A DNA stretch of 44,452 nt from a virus. The stretch covers positions 1 to 44,452 of the IMG/VR virus record IMGVR_UViG_3300047317_000504; one strand, 5' to 3'. The notes beneath the pieces are model-generated. The model was not told the DNA's origin and searched no databases. It saw only the letters and a program-made list of their open reading frames with translations. The position numbers were made by a program, and so were the translations under genes. Position 1 is the first letter of the stretch, and the number at the start of each line of letters is the position of its first letter. Of this stretch, positions 37,872 through 43,283 are shown piece by piece.

Positions 37872-38083
37872 TGACCGCGTTCTGGGTTCTGTTCCTAATC
37901 GCGGTCGCCGTCGTAGGCGCTGCGCTGTTCTGGTATCTGATGATTCCGATTATCTTGATCGGGCTCTTGATTCTGGCTTGGGGACATTGTGGAGGCGAAC
38001 ATGGTAGGCGCGTGGGACAAACAACGGATTCTAACAGTTCTCAGTCTGCGCATAGTGCAAGCGGCCATATCAGGCAAATCTAG
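37868..38083 (+). CDS. Small membrane protein
   Basis: The first ~40 residues (MMTAFWVLFLIAVAVVGAAL, FWYLMIPIILIGLLILAWG) make two closely spaced transmembrane helices. The rest is polar and overlaps a separate frame with a strong ribosome binding site at 38001, so the true C-terminus may be short. A holin-like or superinfection function is possible from the shape, but early position and small size argue for a membrane modulator. Function unknown. Confidence 0.6.
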   Translation: MMTAFWVLFLIAVAVVGAALFWYLMIPIILIGLLILAWGHCGGEHGRRVGQTTDSNSSQSAHSASGHIRQI

Positions 38084-38126
38084 TCCGGTTGCAGCGCGAG
38101 TGTTGAGTAAGCTTGAAGCTCTATAG
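38001..38126 (+). CDS. 41-residue early protein
   Basis: ATG 38001 is preceded by an excellent GGAGG seven bases upstream. The frame reads MVGAWDKQRILTVLSLRIVQ and AAISGKSSPVAARVLSKLEAL. It overlaps the polar tail of the membrane protein in another frame, and its stop lies in the first bases of a duplicated leader element. Function unknown; the ribosome binding site is the main support. Confidence 0.55.
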   Translation: MVGAWDKQRILTVLSLRIVQAAISGKSSPVAARVLSKLEAL

Positions 38127-38179
38127 TTCGACGGTAGCGACTAAGAACACTTAGACGCTACAGTGGGCACTGATAGGGA
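38121..38179 (+). repeat. 59-base leader repeat, pair 1, copy 1
   Basis: The element is repeated at 38542-38600 with one base difference. It holds a hairpin (GTAGCG, A, CTAAG, loop, CTTAG, A, CGCTAC at 38134-38161) and ends TGGGCACTGATAGGGA, whose AGGGA is the ribosome binding site of the next gene. A duplicated control element for two early genes is the simplest reading. Confidence 0.8.
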
Positions 38180-38187
38180 GTTAGCAC

Positions 38188-38541
38188 GTGAACGTCAAAG
38201 TAATCTCAGTGAACGACACGCAGTATTACAATATCCAGCCCGAAGATCGCGCGGACATAGTCTCGATTCATACGGTGTATATGTACACACCAGAGGTAGG
38301 CGTGTACTTGTGCGAACTCCGGCCATCTCACGAGCTGCATTACCTCTACACGTATCTCGTAACAGCCGACAACGTAGAATCAGACCGCGCAGACGAACTT
38401 GATAATCGCTACTGCCACGAGGGCGGCGACGATACATACCAGCACTGCGACTCGGCACTCCTAAAGACTGCGAAAGACTGCGGGGAGTTTGATGATATGG
38501 AAGCCGCGCGAGAATACTTACAGGGTAACTGCCCGTTCTGA
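38188..38541 (+). CDS. Hypothetical early protein, 117 residues
   Basis: The GTG at 38188 follows AGGGAG by seven bases. The sequence has VSIHTVYMYTPEVGVYLCEL, a two-Cys segment (RYCHEGGDDTYQHCDSALLK) and an acidic end (GEFDDMEAAREYLQGNCPF). I know no function. Such short acidic proteins are common in phage early regions. It is flanked by the two copies of the 59-base leader repeat. Confidence 0.65.
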   Translation: MNVKVISVNDTQYYNIQPEDRADIVSIHTVYMYTPEVGVYLCELRPSHELHYLYTYLVTADNVESDRADELDNRYCHEGGDDTYQHCDSALLKTAKDCGEFDDMEAAREYLQGNCPF

Positions 38542-38600
38542 CTATAGTTCGACGGTAGCGACTAAGAACGCTTAGACGCTACAGTGGGCACTGATAGGGA
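38542..38600 (+). repeat. 59-base leader repeat, pair 1, copy 2
   Basis: This copy differs from 38121-38179 only in the hairpin loop (AACG instead of AACA). It again ends in AGGGA, which serves ATG 38609. Confidence 0.8.
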
Positions 38601-38608
38601 ACTTGAAT

Positions 38609-39046
38609 ATGACCACAATCAAAGCTGACGTATCTGTGATGTTTTCCGCGCGCGAGCCTTGGGACTGTTCTAACAGTCAAGCGAACCTAGGCGATCAAGC
38701 TGGTCGATTGACCTGGCAGTGTGCGCTCGAAGTGGCGGAATCGGCCGATAAATGGCTGCTGAGTGACCGCGCTGACGCTTGCGAGGGTATGCAGGAGTGG
38801 GCGCGCGAGATGGGCGCTTGGGACCGCGAGGAGATCGCGGCATGGTCGGATGAAGAGTGTCTCGCACTGTTCGTTCAGAACGTTGCGAGCGAGCTTCGTA
38901 CGCTACTAGGCGCAGACGATAACGAACTCGAGACGTGTGTGCACACGTACGAGACCACGAATTGGGAGCAAGAATCAGAGTATCCAACCGGCCGGTATTC
39001 AATCGAAGCCGAGCACGTGACTGTCGATTACTACACAGGCTGCTGA
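38609..39046 (+). CDS. Hypothetical acidic early protein
   Basis: I chose ATG 38609, eight bases after AGGGA; TTG 38603 is too close to it. The 145-residue protein has a Trp/Cys-containing acidic middle (WLLSDRADACEGMQEWAREM, AAWSDEECLALFVQNVASEL) and a C-terminal beta part (YSIEAEHVTVDYYTGC). Function unknown. Confidence 0.62.
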   Translation: MTTIKADVSVMFSAREPWDCSNSQANLGDQAGRLTWQCALEVAESADKWLLSDRADACEGMQEWAREMGAWDREEIAAWSDEECLALFVQNVASELRTLLGADDNELETCVHTYETTNWEQESEYPTGRYSIEAEHVTVDYYTGC

Positions 39047-39047
39047 A

Positions 39048-39097
39048 AGTGCGAGCGTTACGCGAGTGCATGGATGTACTCGCGCATAGCTGACACG
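39048..39097 (+). repeat. 50-base leader repeat, pair 2, copy 1
   Basis: It is identical over 50 bases to 39784-39833. A hairpin of about nine pairs (GCGAGTGCA/TGTACTCGC) lies in the middle, and a CGGAGC ribosome binding site follows at matching distance before the next gene. Confidence 0.82.
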
Positions 39098-39119
39098 ATT
39101 TAGCAACGGAGCAAAGAAT

Positions 39120-39371
39120 ATGAACTATCTCAACATGACAACGGTCCGCGCGGCCCGATTGACAGAGGCGCCTCCCATTCGGTCGCGCTCAGGCTACGGA
39201 AACAAGCTGTCTACCGCGTGGCAAGTACAACTGGCCGATAAACGCTGGCGTCGCGTCTACTGCGTGTGTTGGGGCAACAGCGGCACTTGGTATGTGCTTG
39301 TGAATGGCAAGCCGGAATATATCGCGAGTCACGACACGCACGATATCGTCGCACTAGCATCTAAGGAGTAA
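39120..39371 (+). CDS. Hypothetical early protein, 83 residues
   Basis: ATG 39120 follows GGAG by eight bases. The protein has a basic, Arg-rich start and a compact beta region (TAWQVQLADKRWRRVYCVCW, GTWYVLVNGKPEYIAS). A small beta fold is likely. Function unknown. It is separated from the next gene by five bases and an AGGAG. Confidence 0.62.
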   Translation: MNYLNMTTVRAARLTEAPPIRSRSGYGNKLSTAWQVQLADKRWRRVYCVCWGNSGTWYVLVNGKPEYIASHDTHDIVALASKE

Positions 39372-39376
39372 GTAAA

Positions 39377-39781
39377 ATGATCTCACCACAAGCCAAAAAA
39401 CTACGCGACACGTTCGACCTTGACACCGCGCAAGCGAAACTAATCAAGGACCTCTGCGCAGCGCGCGATTACCGCGAACTACTCGAGCCACTCATAGAAG
39501 CGAAGTGTCCAGAAACCGCCGCGTATGCGCGCTCTTGCTACAACGATCCTTACAACAGCCGTATGTGGCGGACCACGCTCGTGCTCCACGCTATCGACCA
39601 CATACTCGGAACGAGCGGTGTCGAGTGCATAGGTGAGGGCGAACATTCAGAGGGTTACGCGCCGCCTTACGAGTACTGCAACGCTGGCGACACGTACGCG
39701 ACCACGCTCGTGTACAAGCGCGCGAGTGACCGGTTATTCATCGGGAATTGGGGCGATATCGTGGAACGTGAGGGACTGTAG
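39377..39781 (+). CDS. Hypothetical early protein, 134 residues
   Basis: ATG 39377 has AGGAG eight bases upstream. The N-terminal half is helical (AKKLRDTFDLDTAQAKLIKD); the C-terminal half is polar with EGYAPPYEYCNAGDTYATTL and LFIGNWGDIVE. I recall such ~130-residue proteins in early phage regions without a function. The second copy of the 50-base repeat follows its stop. Confidence 0.62.
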   Translation: MISPQAKKLRDTFDLDTAQAKLIKDLCAARDYRELLEPLIEAKCPETAAYARSCYNDPYNSRMWRTTLVLHAIDHILGTSGVECIGEGEHSEGYAPPYEYCNAGDTYATTLVYKRASDRLFIGNWGDIVEREGL

Positions 39782-39783
39782 CT

Positions 39784-39833
39784 AGTGCGAGCGTTACGCG
39801 AGTGCATGGATGTACTCGCGCATAGCTGACACG
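39784..39833 (+). repeat. 50-base leader repeat, pair 2, copy 2
   Basis: This is an exact copy of 39048-39097, followed by ACAACGGAGC, the ribosome binding site of the gene at 39856. Confidence 0.82.
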
Positions 39834-39855
39834 TAGCTAACAACGGAGCGAGACA

Positions 39856-40176
39856 ATGACACTCAAGACTGCAGAACCGGGAACAGTAAGCGCGGGAACA
39901 CTCAAGACAGAGGACTTGTTGTCTGCTTTCGCGGACACTCTCGAGAGTCTCATTCAAGACAATGCCGACCACTGGTGTGGGCGTCAGAACGAGCGCGACG
40001 AATTCTTGAATCTGATCGCTGATGCACGGGAATCCGACCACGGTGACGACGTCAATAGCGAAGTAGTTGATCAGCTTATGACCGCACTCGATTACTTCGC
40101 GCCTGAGGGTCACACGTTCGGTGCGCATTGGGGCGATGGCGCGGATTTTGGTTTCTGGCCTAGCGACGAAGATTGA
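39856..40176 (+). CDS. Hypothetical acidic early protein, 106 residues
   Basis: ATG 39856 has GGAG seven bases upstream. The protein is acidic with a helical centre (LLSAFADTLESLIQDNADHW, NERDEFLNLIADARES) and an aromatic/acidic end (HWGDGADFGFWPSDED). Acidic DNA-mimic behaviour is possible from composition, but that is only a guess. No family is recognised. Confidence 0.62.
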   Translation: MTLKTAEPGTVSAGTLKTEDLLSAFADTLESLIQDNADHWCGRQNERDEFLNLIADARESDHGDDVNSEVVDQLMTALDYFAPEGHTFGAHWGDGADFGFWPSDED

Positions 40177-40249
40177 CACATCTGCACTAGAGCTCGCGCT
40201 AGGACTGTGCGAGCTACTGTGTGGTTGCGTTAGTTAGGGAGAATAGAAC

Positions 40250-40558
40250 ATGGAATGGACACAGAAACAGACCGCGATTGCGGCAATGAATCGTAAAAAC
40301 ATGGGCGTGGCTTGGACTGCCATGAAGGTCGCCGCGGAAAAGTACTGTGACGCGTATGCAGCTCTTAGTGATGGCGAGTCACGTATCGGCGACGACGGTT
40401 ATGCAGACGAGTACATGGCCGATATCCTGAACGCGCTCATCAAACTGTTGAGCTGCGAGACGGGCAAGCTTGATGGCGGTACGGAGGACAAGGCTATCCG
40501 CGCCATTGCAGCAAAAGCCGGCCTCTTGAACGATCGCGGCGACATTACACCGGAATGA
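40250..40558 (+). CDS. Hypothetical helical early protein, 102 residues
   Basis: ATG 40250 follows GGAG by eight bases. The product is helical (NMGVAWTAMKVAAEKYCDAY, MADILNALIKLLSCETGKLD). The 73-base gap before it contains no repeat that I can find. Function unknown. Confidence 0.6.
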   Translation: MEWTQKQTAIAAMNRKNMGVAWTAMKVAAEKYCDAYAALSDGESRIGDDGYADEYMADILNALIKLLSCETGKLDGGTEDKAIRAIAAKAGLLNDRGDITPE

Positions 40559-40571
40559 ATAGGAGCACACA

Positions 40572-40844
40572 ATGACACCCGCAGATCTCAAAGCAAAAGT
40601 CACAGCAACTGGCTCGAACTTCTTTGACCGCAAGAGCATGGCGTTTTTTGGTGACACAATGCGCAACTATAGCGTGCGCAGTAAGCCGGTCACGGTCGAG
40701 ACGTGGTCCGGCGACACGTACGAGTGTTGGGAACTTGTGCGCAAATCAGCTGTAAAACACGGTCTTTGCGACTCGGCTTACTTCGACGTCAAGACATTCA
40801 AGCGTGTACACGCGCGCGTGAATGTCGAGCAAGTATCAGTGTGA
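40572..40844 (+). CDS. Small early protein, paralogue of the next gene
   Basis: ATG 40572 follows AGGAG. The 90-residue protein has an N-terminal helix and a beta core PVTVETWSGDTYECWELVRK ... YFDVKTFKRVHARV. The next protein has PVTIDTNEGETIEVWEMRPR ... YFRTDNYQRVYLRT, so the two share one fold by duplication. The genes overlap by one base (TGATG). Function unknown. Confidence 0.62.
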   Translation: MTPADLKAKVTATGSNFFDRKSMAFFGDTMRNYSVRSKPVTVETWSGDTYECWELVRKSAVKHGLCDSAYFDVKTFKRVHARVNVEQVSV

Positions 40845-41014
40845 TGGCCTCGTACGAGGTCATCGGACCGGTCACAATCGACACGAACGAGGGCGAGACA
40901 ATCGAAGTATGGGAGATGAGACCGAGGGCAGCCGCGGGGCCTTCGGTCTACTTCCGGACCGACAACTATCAACGCGTGTATCTACGCACAAAAATGACGG
41001 GCAAGAGTTACTAA
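40844..41014 (+). CDS. 56-residue early protein, paralogue of the previous gene
   Basis: ATG 40844 shares a base with the previous stop. It encodes only the beta core of the previous protein, without its N-terminal helix. No ribosome binding site of its own is evident, so it is probably translated by coupling. Function unknown. Confidence 0.62.
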   Translation: MASYEVIGPVTIDTNEGETIEVWEMRPRAAAGPSVYFRTDNYQRVYLRTKMTGKSY

Positions 41015-41034
41015 ACCTAGCGATACGACACTGT

Positions 41035-41060
41035 AACCCGAGCACGTACGTGTTCGGGTT
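41035..41060. promoter_or_regulatory. 26-base near-perfect palindrome between early genes
   Basis: AACCCGAGCACG and CGTGTTCGGGTT face each other around TA, twelve pairs with one G-T. No T-run follows, so an operator or RNA-processing hairpin is more likely than a terminator. Confidence 0.55.
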
Positions 41061-41094
41061 CGTGTGTGGCACGATAGGTTCGCGGAGTGAGATT

Positions 41095-41340
41095 ATGAAC
41101 TTGTACCGATTTACCGTGGAACATTACGACGCAGAGTGTGATGACTGGTCAGAGGCCGGCGCAGTCTTGCTTCCGTTCAATGCATCACACTCGCACACAG
41201 AACACGCGTTGGCCGCTGTCGGCGTGTTCGCGCCTAGAGGCGCCGATGAGCTCTACTGGAATCACACGCCGCGCCCAGAACAATACGGCGAGATTTACGA
41301 CGCTACCGGACAAGTAATTGTGCGGATCACACAGTGTTAG
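41095..41340 (+). CDS. Hypothetical early protein, 81 residues
   Basis: ATG 41095 has GGAG seven bases before it; the longer frame from 40822 is a shadow of earlier genes. The sequence is MNLYRFTVEHYDAECDDWSE, AVLLPFNASHSHTEHALAAV, and ends YDATGQVIVRITQC. It is a beta-alpha protein with no function I know. It is followed by the first copy of leader repeat pair 3. Confidence 0.6.
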   Translation: MNLYRFTVEHYDAECDDWSEAGAVLLPFNASHSHTEHALAAVGVFAPRGADELYWNHTPRPEQYGEIYDATGQVIVRITQC

Positions 41341-41349
41341 AGTAATCGT

Positions 41350-41391
41350 ACAACGGCCTCGGCAACCTACCGCGGCACGGGCCAAAGAACA
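41350..41391 (+). repeat. 42-base leader repeat, pair 3, copy 1
   Basis: It matches 41625-41666 at 39 of 42 positions. The core is GCCTCGGCAACCTACCG followed by GGCACGGGCC; the hairpin GCCTCGG/CCGAGGC is perfect in copy 2 and has one mismatch here. It ends next to the ribosome binding site of the next gene. Confidence 0.78.
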
Positions 41392-41398
41392 GGGAACA

Positions 41399-41617
41399 AT
41401 GATCACTGTACATAGTGTCTTAGCAGCCGCTTATCCCGGCAAATCCCGCGCTAAACTGGACGGCCCACTACTCACGCACGCGAGCGTTGACGATGCCGCC
41501 ACGGCCTTATGTGGGCGGGTAAAACCGGGCCACCTATGCGATGAAATTGAGGAGGGCGAACCGACTTGTAAACATTGCGTGCGTAAGTTGGAAGCACTAC
41601 GCGCAGCAAAGAAGTAG
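41399..41617 (+). CDS. Small cysteine/histidine early protein
   Basis: From ATG 41399 (AGGGAA four bases upstream) the product has 72 residues. C..(14)..C then CKHCVRKLEAL (ALCGRVKPGHLCDEIEEGEP, TCKHC) suggests one zinc site. Short zinc-binding proteins of this type occur in many phages, with no known role. Confidence 0.65.
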   Translation: MITVHSVLAAAYPGKSRAKLDGPLLTHASVDDAATALCGRVKPGHLCDEIEEGEPTCKHCVRKLEALRAAKK

Positions 41618-41624
41618 TAAGCGC

Positions 41625-41666
41625 ACAACAGCCTCGGCAACCTACCGAGGCACGGGCCAAAGGACA
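41625..41666 (+). repeat. 42-base leader repeat, pair 3, copy 2
   Basis: This copy has the perfect seven-base hairpin GCCTCGG/CCGAGGC. AAAGGAC at its end is the ribosome binding site for ATG 41672. Confidence 0.78.
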
Positions 41667-41671
41667 AAGTT

Positions 41672-41821
41672 ATGCGTTGTTATGCTGTGCAGACCAAGTG
41701 GCAGAGTGAATGGTGCTTCGTCTCGGACGGGCAAAACCTTCTTTATGAAGAGGCCGTCGAGATGGCCGAAGACATTCAACGGAACGGTGGGCAAGTGCGC
41801 ATTGTGCGCGTGCAGGAGTAG
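41672..41821 (+). CDS. 49-residue early protein
   Basis: The frame MRCYAVQTKWQSEWCFVSDG, ALEMAED-like helix and GGQVRIVRVQE makes a small beta-alpha-beta fold typical of tiny phage proteins. AGGA lies seven bases before the ATG. The next GTG follows after two bases. Function unknown. Confidence 0.62.
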   Translation: MRCYAVQTKWQSEWCFVSDGQNLLYEEAVEMAEDIQRNGGQVRIVRVQE

Positions 41822-41823
41822 TC

Positions 41824-41970
41824 GTGAGAGATAAGTTTTTAGACGAGTGTCAGACTGAACAGGAAGCGTTCGAGCGTGCGCCGTGGGCTCGTGCAGTCGT
41901 CAAGTTTGAGGACGGCTACCACGCATTCTCGAGCCTCGACGAGGCTAGACAATGGGACGGTGTACAGTGA
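41824..41970 (+). CDS. 48-residue early protein
   Basis: GTG 41824 follows AGGAG by five bases. It reads (M)RDKFLDECQTEQEAFERAPW, ARAVVKFEDGYHAFSSLDEA and ends RQWDGVQ. Its TGA overlaps the next GTG (GTGA). It is similar in shape to its upstream neighbour (a short beta pair and one helix). Function unknown. Confidence 0.6.
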   Translation: MRDKFLDECQTEQEAFERAPWARAVVKFEDGYHAFSSLDEARQWDGVQ

Positions 41971-42155
41971 CCGCGCAACAAGCAATCGCGCAGAGCATCG
42001 CGACCGACAACACGATCACGCTCGAGTACAATGGACAAGAGCTCGACGCGCTATTGAACGTCACCCGTGACTATGTACGTGGACCGAGTCAATGGCAGTT
42101 TTGGGGCGAGACTGACGACGGTCGCGCTTGGCGTGTGAATGTGAGGTTTCCATGA
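41967..42155 (+). CDS. 62-residue early protein
   Basis: I chose GTG 41967, four-base GTGA overlap with the previous gene, over the ATG at 41952. The product is (M)TAQQAIAQSIATDNTITLEY and on to RGPSQWQFWGETDDGRAWRV. It is a small alpha/beta protein. Its TGA overlaps the next ATG. Function unknown. Confidence 0.6.
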   Translation: MTAQQAIAQSIATDNTITLEYNGQELDALLNVTRDYVRGPSQWQFWGETDDGRAWRVNVRFP

Positions 42156-42331
42156 GCACTACATACAACATGCCCTGGCTTTTCCTTTCATCCGAGACCG
42201 GGTGCCCACACGCGTGCACTATCACCGTTCGACACACGCGCTACTATTCAGCTTGGATACAAACCTGTCCGCGTGAGTGCGAGACACTTTACGTTGAAAT
42301 TATCTGGAGCAAGGAAAATAGGAACATATGA
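42152..42331 (+). CDS. 59-residue early protein
   Basis: ATG 42152 overlaps the previous stop (ATGA). MSTTYNMPWLFLSSETGCPH, ACTITVRHTRYYSAWIQTCP and RECETLYVEIIWSK contain four cysteines, two with adjacent histidines, so a metal site is possible. The stop overlaps the next ATG by two bases. Function unknown. Confidence 0.58.
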   Translation: MSTTYNMPWLFLSSETGCPHACTITVRHTRYYSAWIQTCPRECETLYVEIIWSKENRNI

Positions 42332-42429
42332 TCAACTTCATTATCGACCACGGCGGCGTGCCCGGCATGATCTTTTGCACACTTGTGACGCTGCTTATGG
42401 CGCAAGTTTTGATGCGTCTCGGAATATGA
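42328..42429 (+). CDS. 33-residue single-span membrane peptide
   Basis: ATG 42328 has AGGA upstream and overlaps the stop of the previous gene. The peptide MINFIIDHGGVPGMIFCTLV, TLLMAQVLMRLGI is one hydrophobic helix, likely membrane bound. Its TGA overlaps the start of the regulator gene (ATGA). Size and tight coupling suggest a real but tiny gene. Confidence 0.5.
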   Translation: MINFIIDHGGVPGMIFCTLVTLLMAQVLMRLGI

Positions 42430-42926
42430 CGGTCAAGCCCGATTCGGTCGTACGCTCGCGCCAGGATCCCGCACCGGTTGTGGGGCCTGTGACAATCAAG
42501 CCCGATTCGGTCGTACGCTCGCGCCAGGACGGCGCGATTGGCATCGTCAAACGCCTGCACAGAGACCTTCCGGGAGACCCGGAACAGGCGCTCGTGCGCT
42601 GGCATGACGGCATGATGAGCTGGCACCAGCCAGACGCACTCGAACTAGTATCTGCGCCGGTCGAAGCGCTTGCCGACTTGTCACCAGATGAGGCTGTTAT
42701 GGCAACTGAGATCGCACACAATTTGGCCATGAACTTGAAGCGGATTCGCGAAGAGCGGGGCTTTAGCCAACGGGCGTTCGCGCCCCGGATTGGCCTATCC
42801 AGGCCATATCTCGCGGACATCGAGACGGGTAGGCGAGATATGAATCTGCGCACCTTTCTGCACATGTGCGCACTTCTCGAGGTCGACCCGAGCACACTGC
42901 TCGGACTGGGCAGGACTCGTGCATAG
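42426..42926 (+). CDS. Cro/CI (XRE) helix-turn-helix regulator with KOW-like domain
   Basis: From ATG 42426 the 166 residues comprise a 21-residue duplicated N-terminal segment (KPDSVVRSRQD occurs twice), a small SH3/KOW-like stretch (GAIGIVKRLH...ALVRWHDGMMSWHQPDALEL) and a C-terminal XRE HTH (LKRIREERGFSQRAFAPRIG, LSRPYLADIETGRRDMNLRT). XRE proteins of phages repress or switch early transcription. Here it ends the early operon just before a terminator. The duplicated DNA element may double as an operator. Confidence 0.78.
   Translation: MTVKPDSVVRSRQDPAPVVGPVTIKPDSVVRSRQDGAIGIVKRLHRDLPGDPEQALVRWHDGMMSWHQPDALELVSAPVEALADLSPDEAVMATEIAHNLAMNLKRIREERGFSQRAFAPRIGLSRPYLADIETGRRDMNLRTFLHMCALLEVDPSTLLGLGRTRA
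42433..42466 (+). repeat. 34-base in-frame direct repeat, copy 1
   Basis: It is identical to 42496-42529, 63 bases (21 codons) away, encoding the duplicated KPDSVVRSRQD segment of the XRE regulator. Confidence 0.85.
42496..42529 (+). repeat. 34-base in-frame direct repeat, copy 2
   Basis: This is the second exact copy of the sequence at 42433-42466. The absence of silent changes implies recent duplication or a DNA-level constraint. Confidence 0.85.
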
Positions 42927-43073
42927 CCAACACTAGCTATCTGCTGACGCGCAGGCGTCAGGCTGACAGCGCTAGCCTCAATAGGCTATGTGCAAAGATT
43001 GGACACCTTCGAAGGCTTCGAGGTGTCCTTTTTTAGTTGTTATAGGCTATGAGCCGGCCTGCATTGGCTATTC
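42923..43073. repeat. Iteron-like GGCTAT motifs and hairpin
   Basis: ATAGGCTATG occurs at 42981-42990 and 43042-43051, TTGGCTATTC at 43064-43073, and the inverse ATAGCC at 42923-42928. A perfect hairpin CTGACGC-GCAG-GCGTCAG is at 42944-42961. Repeated short motifs beside a helicase gene and an AT-rich tract suggest an origin. Confidence 0.45.
43001..43034 (+). terminator. Rho-independent terminator of the early operon
   Basis: GGACACC and GGTGTCC enclose TCGAA/TTCGA with one bulged T, a twelve-pair stem followed by TTTTTT. It stops rightward early transcription before the helicase gene. Confidence 0.85.
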
Positions 43074-43283
43074 AGCGGTAACGGAGTAGCGGAAGTATCG
43101 GGTTTCAACCTATGTCCCTACTCATATAGATCCCCCCCCCTCTATATATTCTATCTATACTCTTTATATTATCTAATCTACTGTTACTACTGTTACCTAC
43201 TAGTACTAATGATTGGTATTCATGGAAGAAAACCGGTAACCTACTGAACAACTTTTCAGCGAGTTACCGGTAACTGCATCTCG
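43035..43283. other. AT-rich tract, candidate replication origin
   Basis: No gene is seen in 42927-43283. From about 43115 to 43215 the DNA is strikingly AT-rich for this genome, with a run of eight C flanked by TATAGA/TCTATA and repeats of TACTGTTAC. GTTACC/GGTAAC inverted copies follow up to the helicase stop. An unwinding element near the VapE-like helicase is the most natural reading; no function is shown. Confidence 0.45.
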
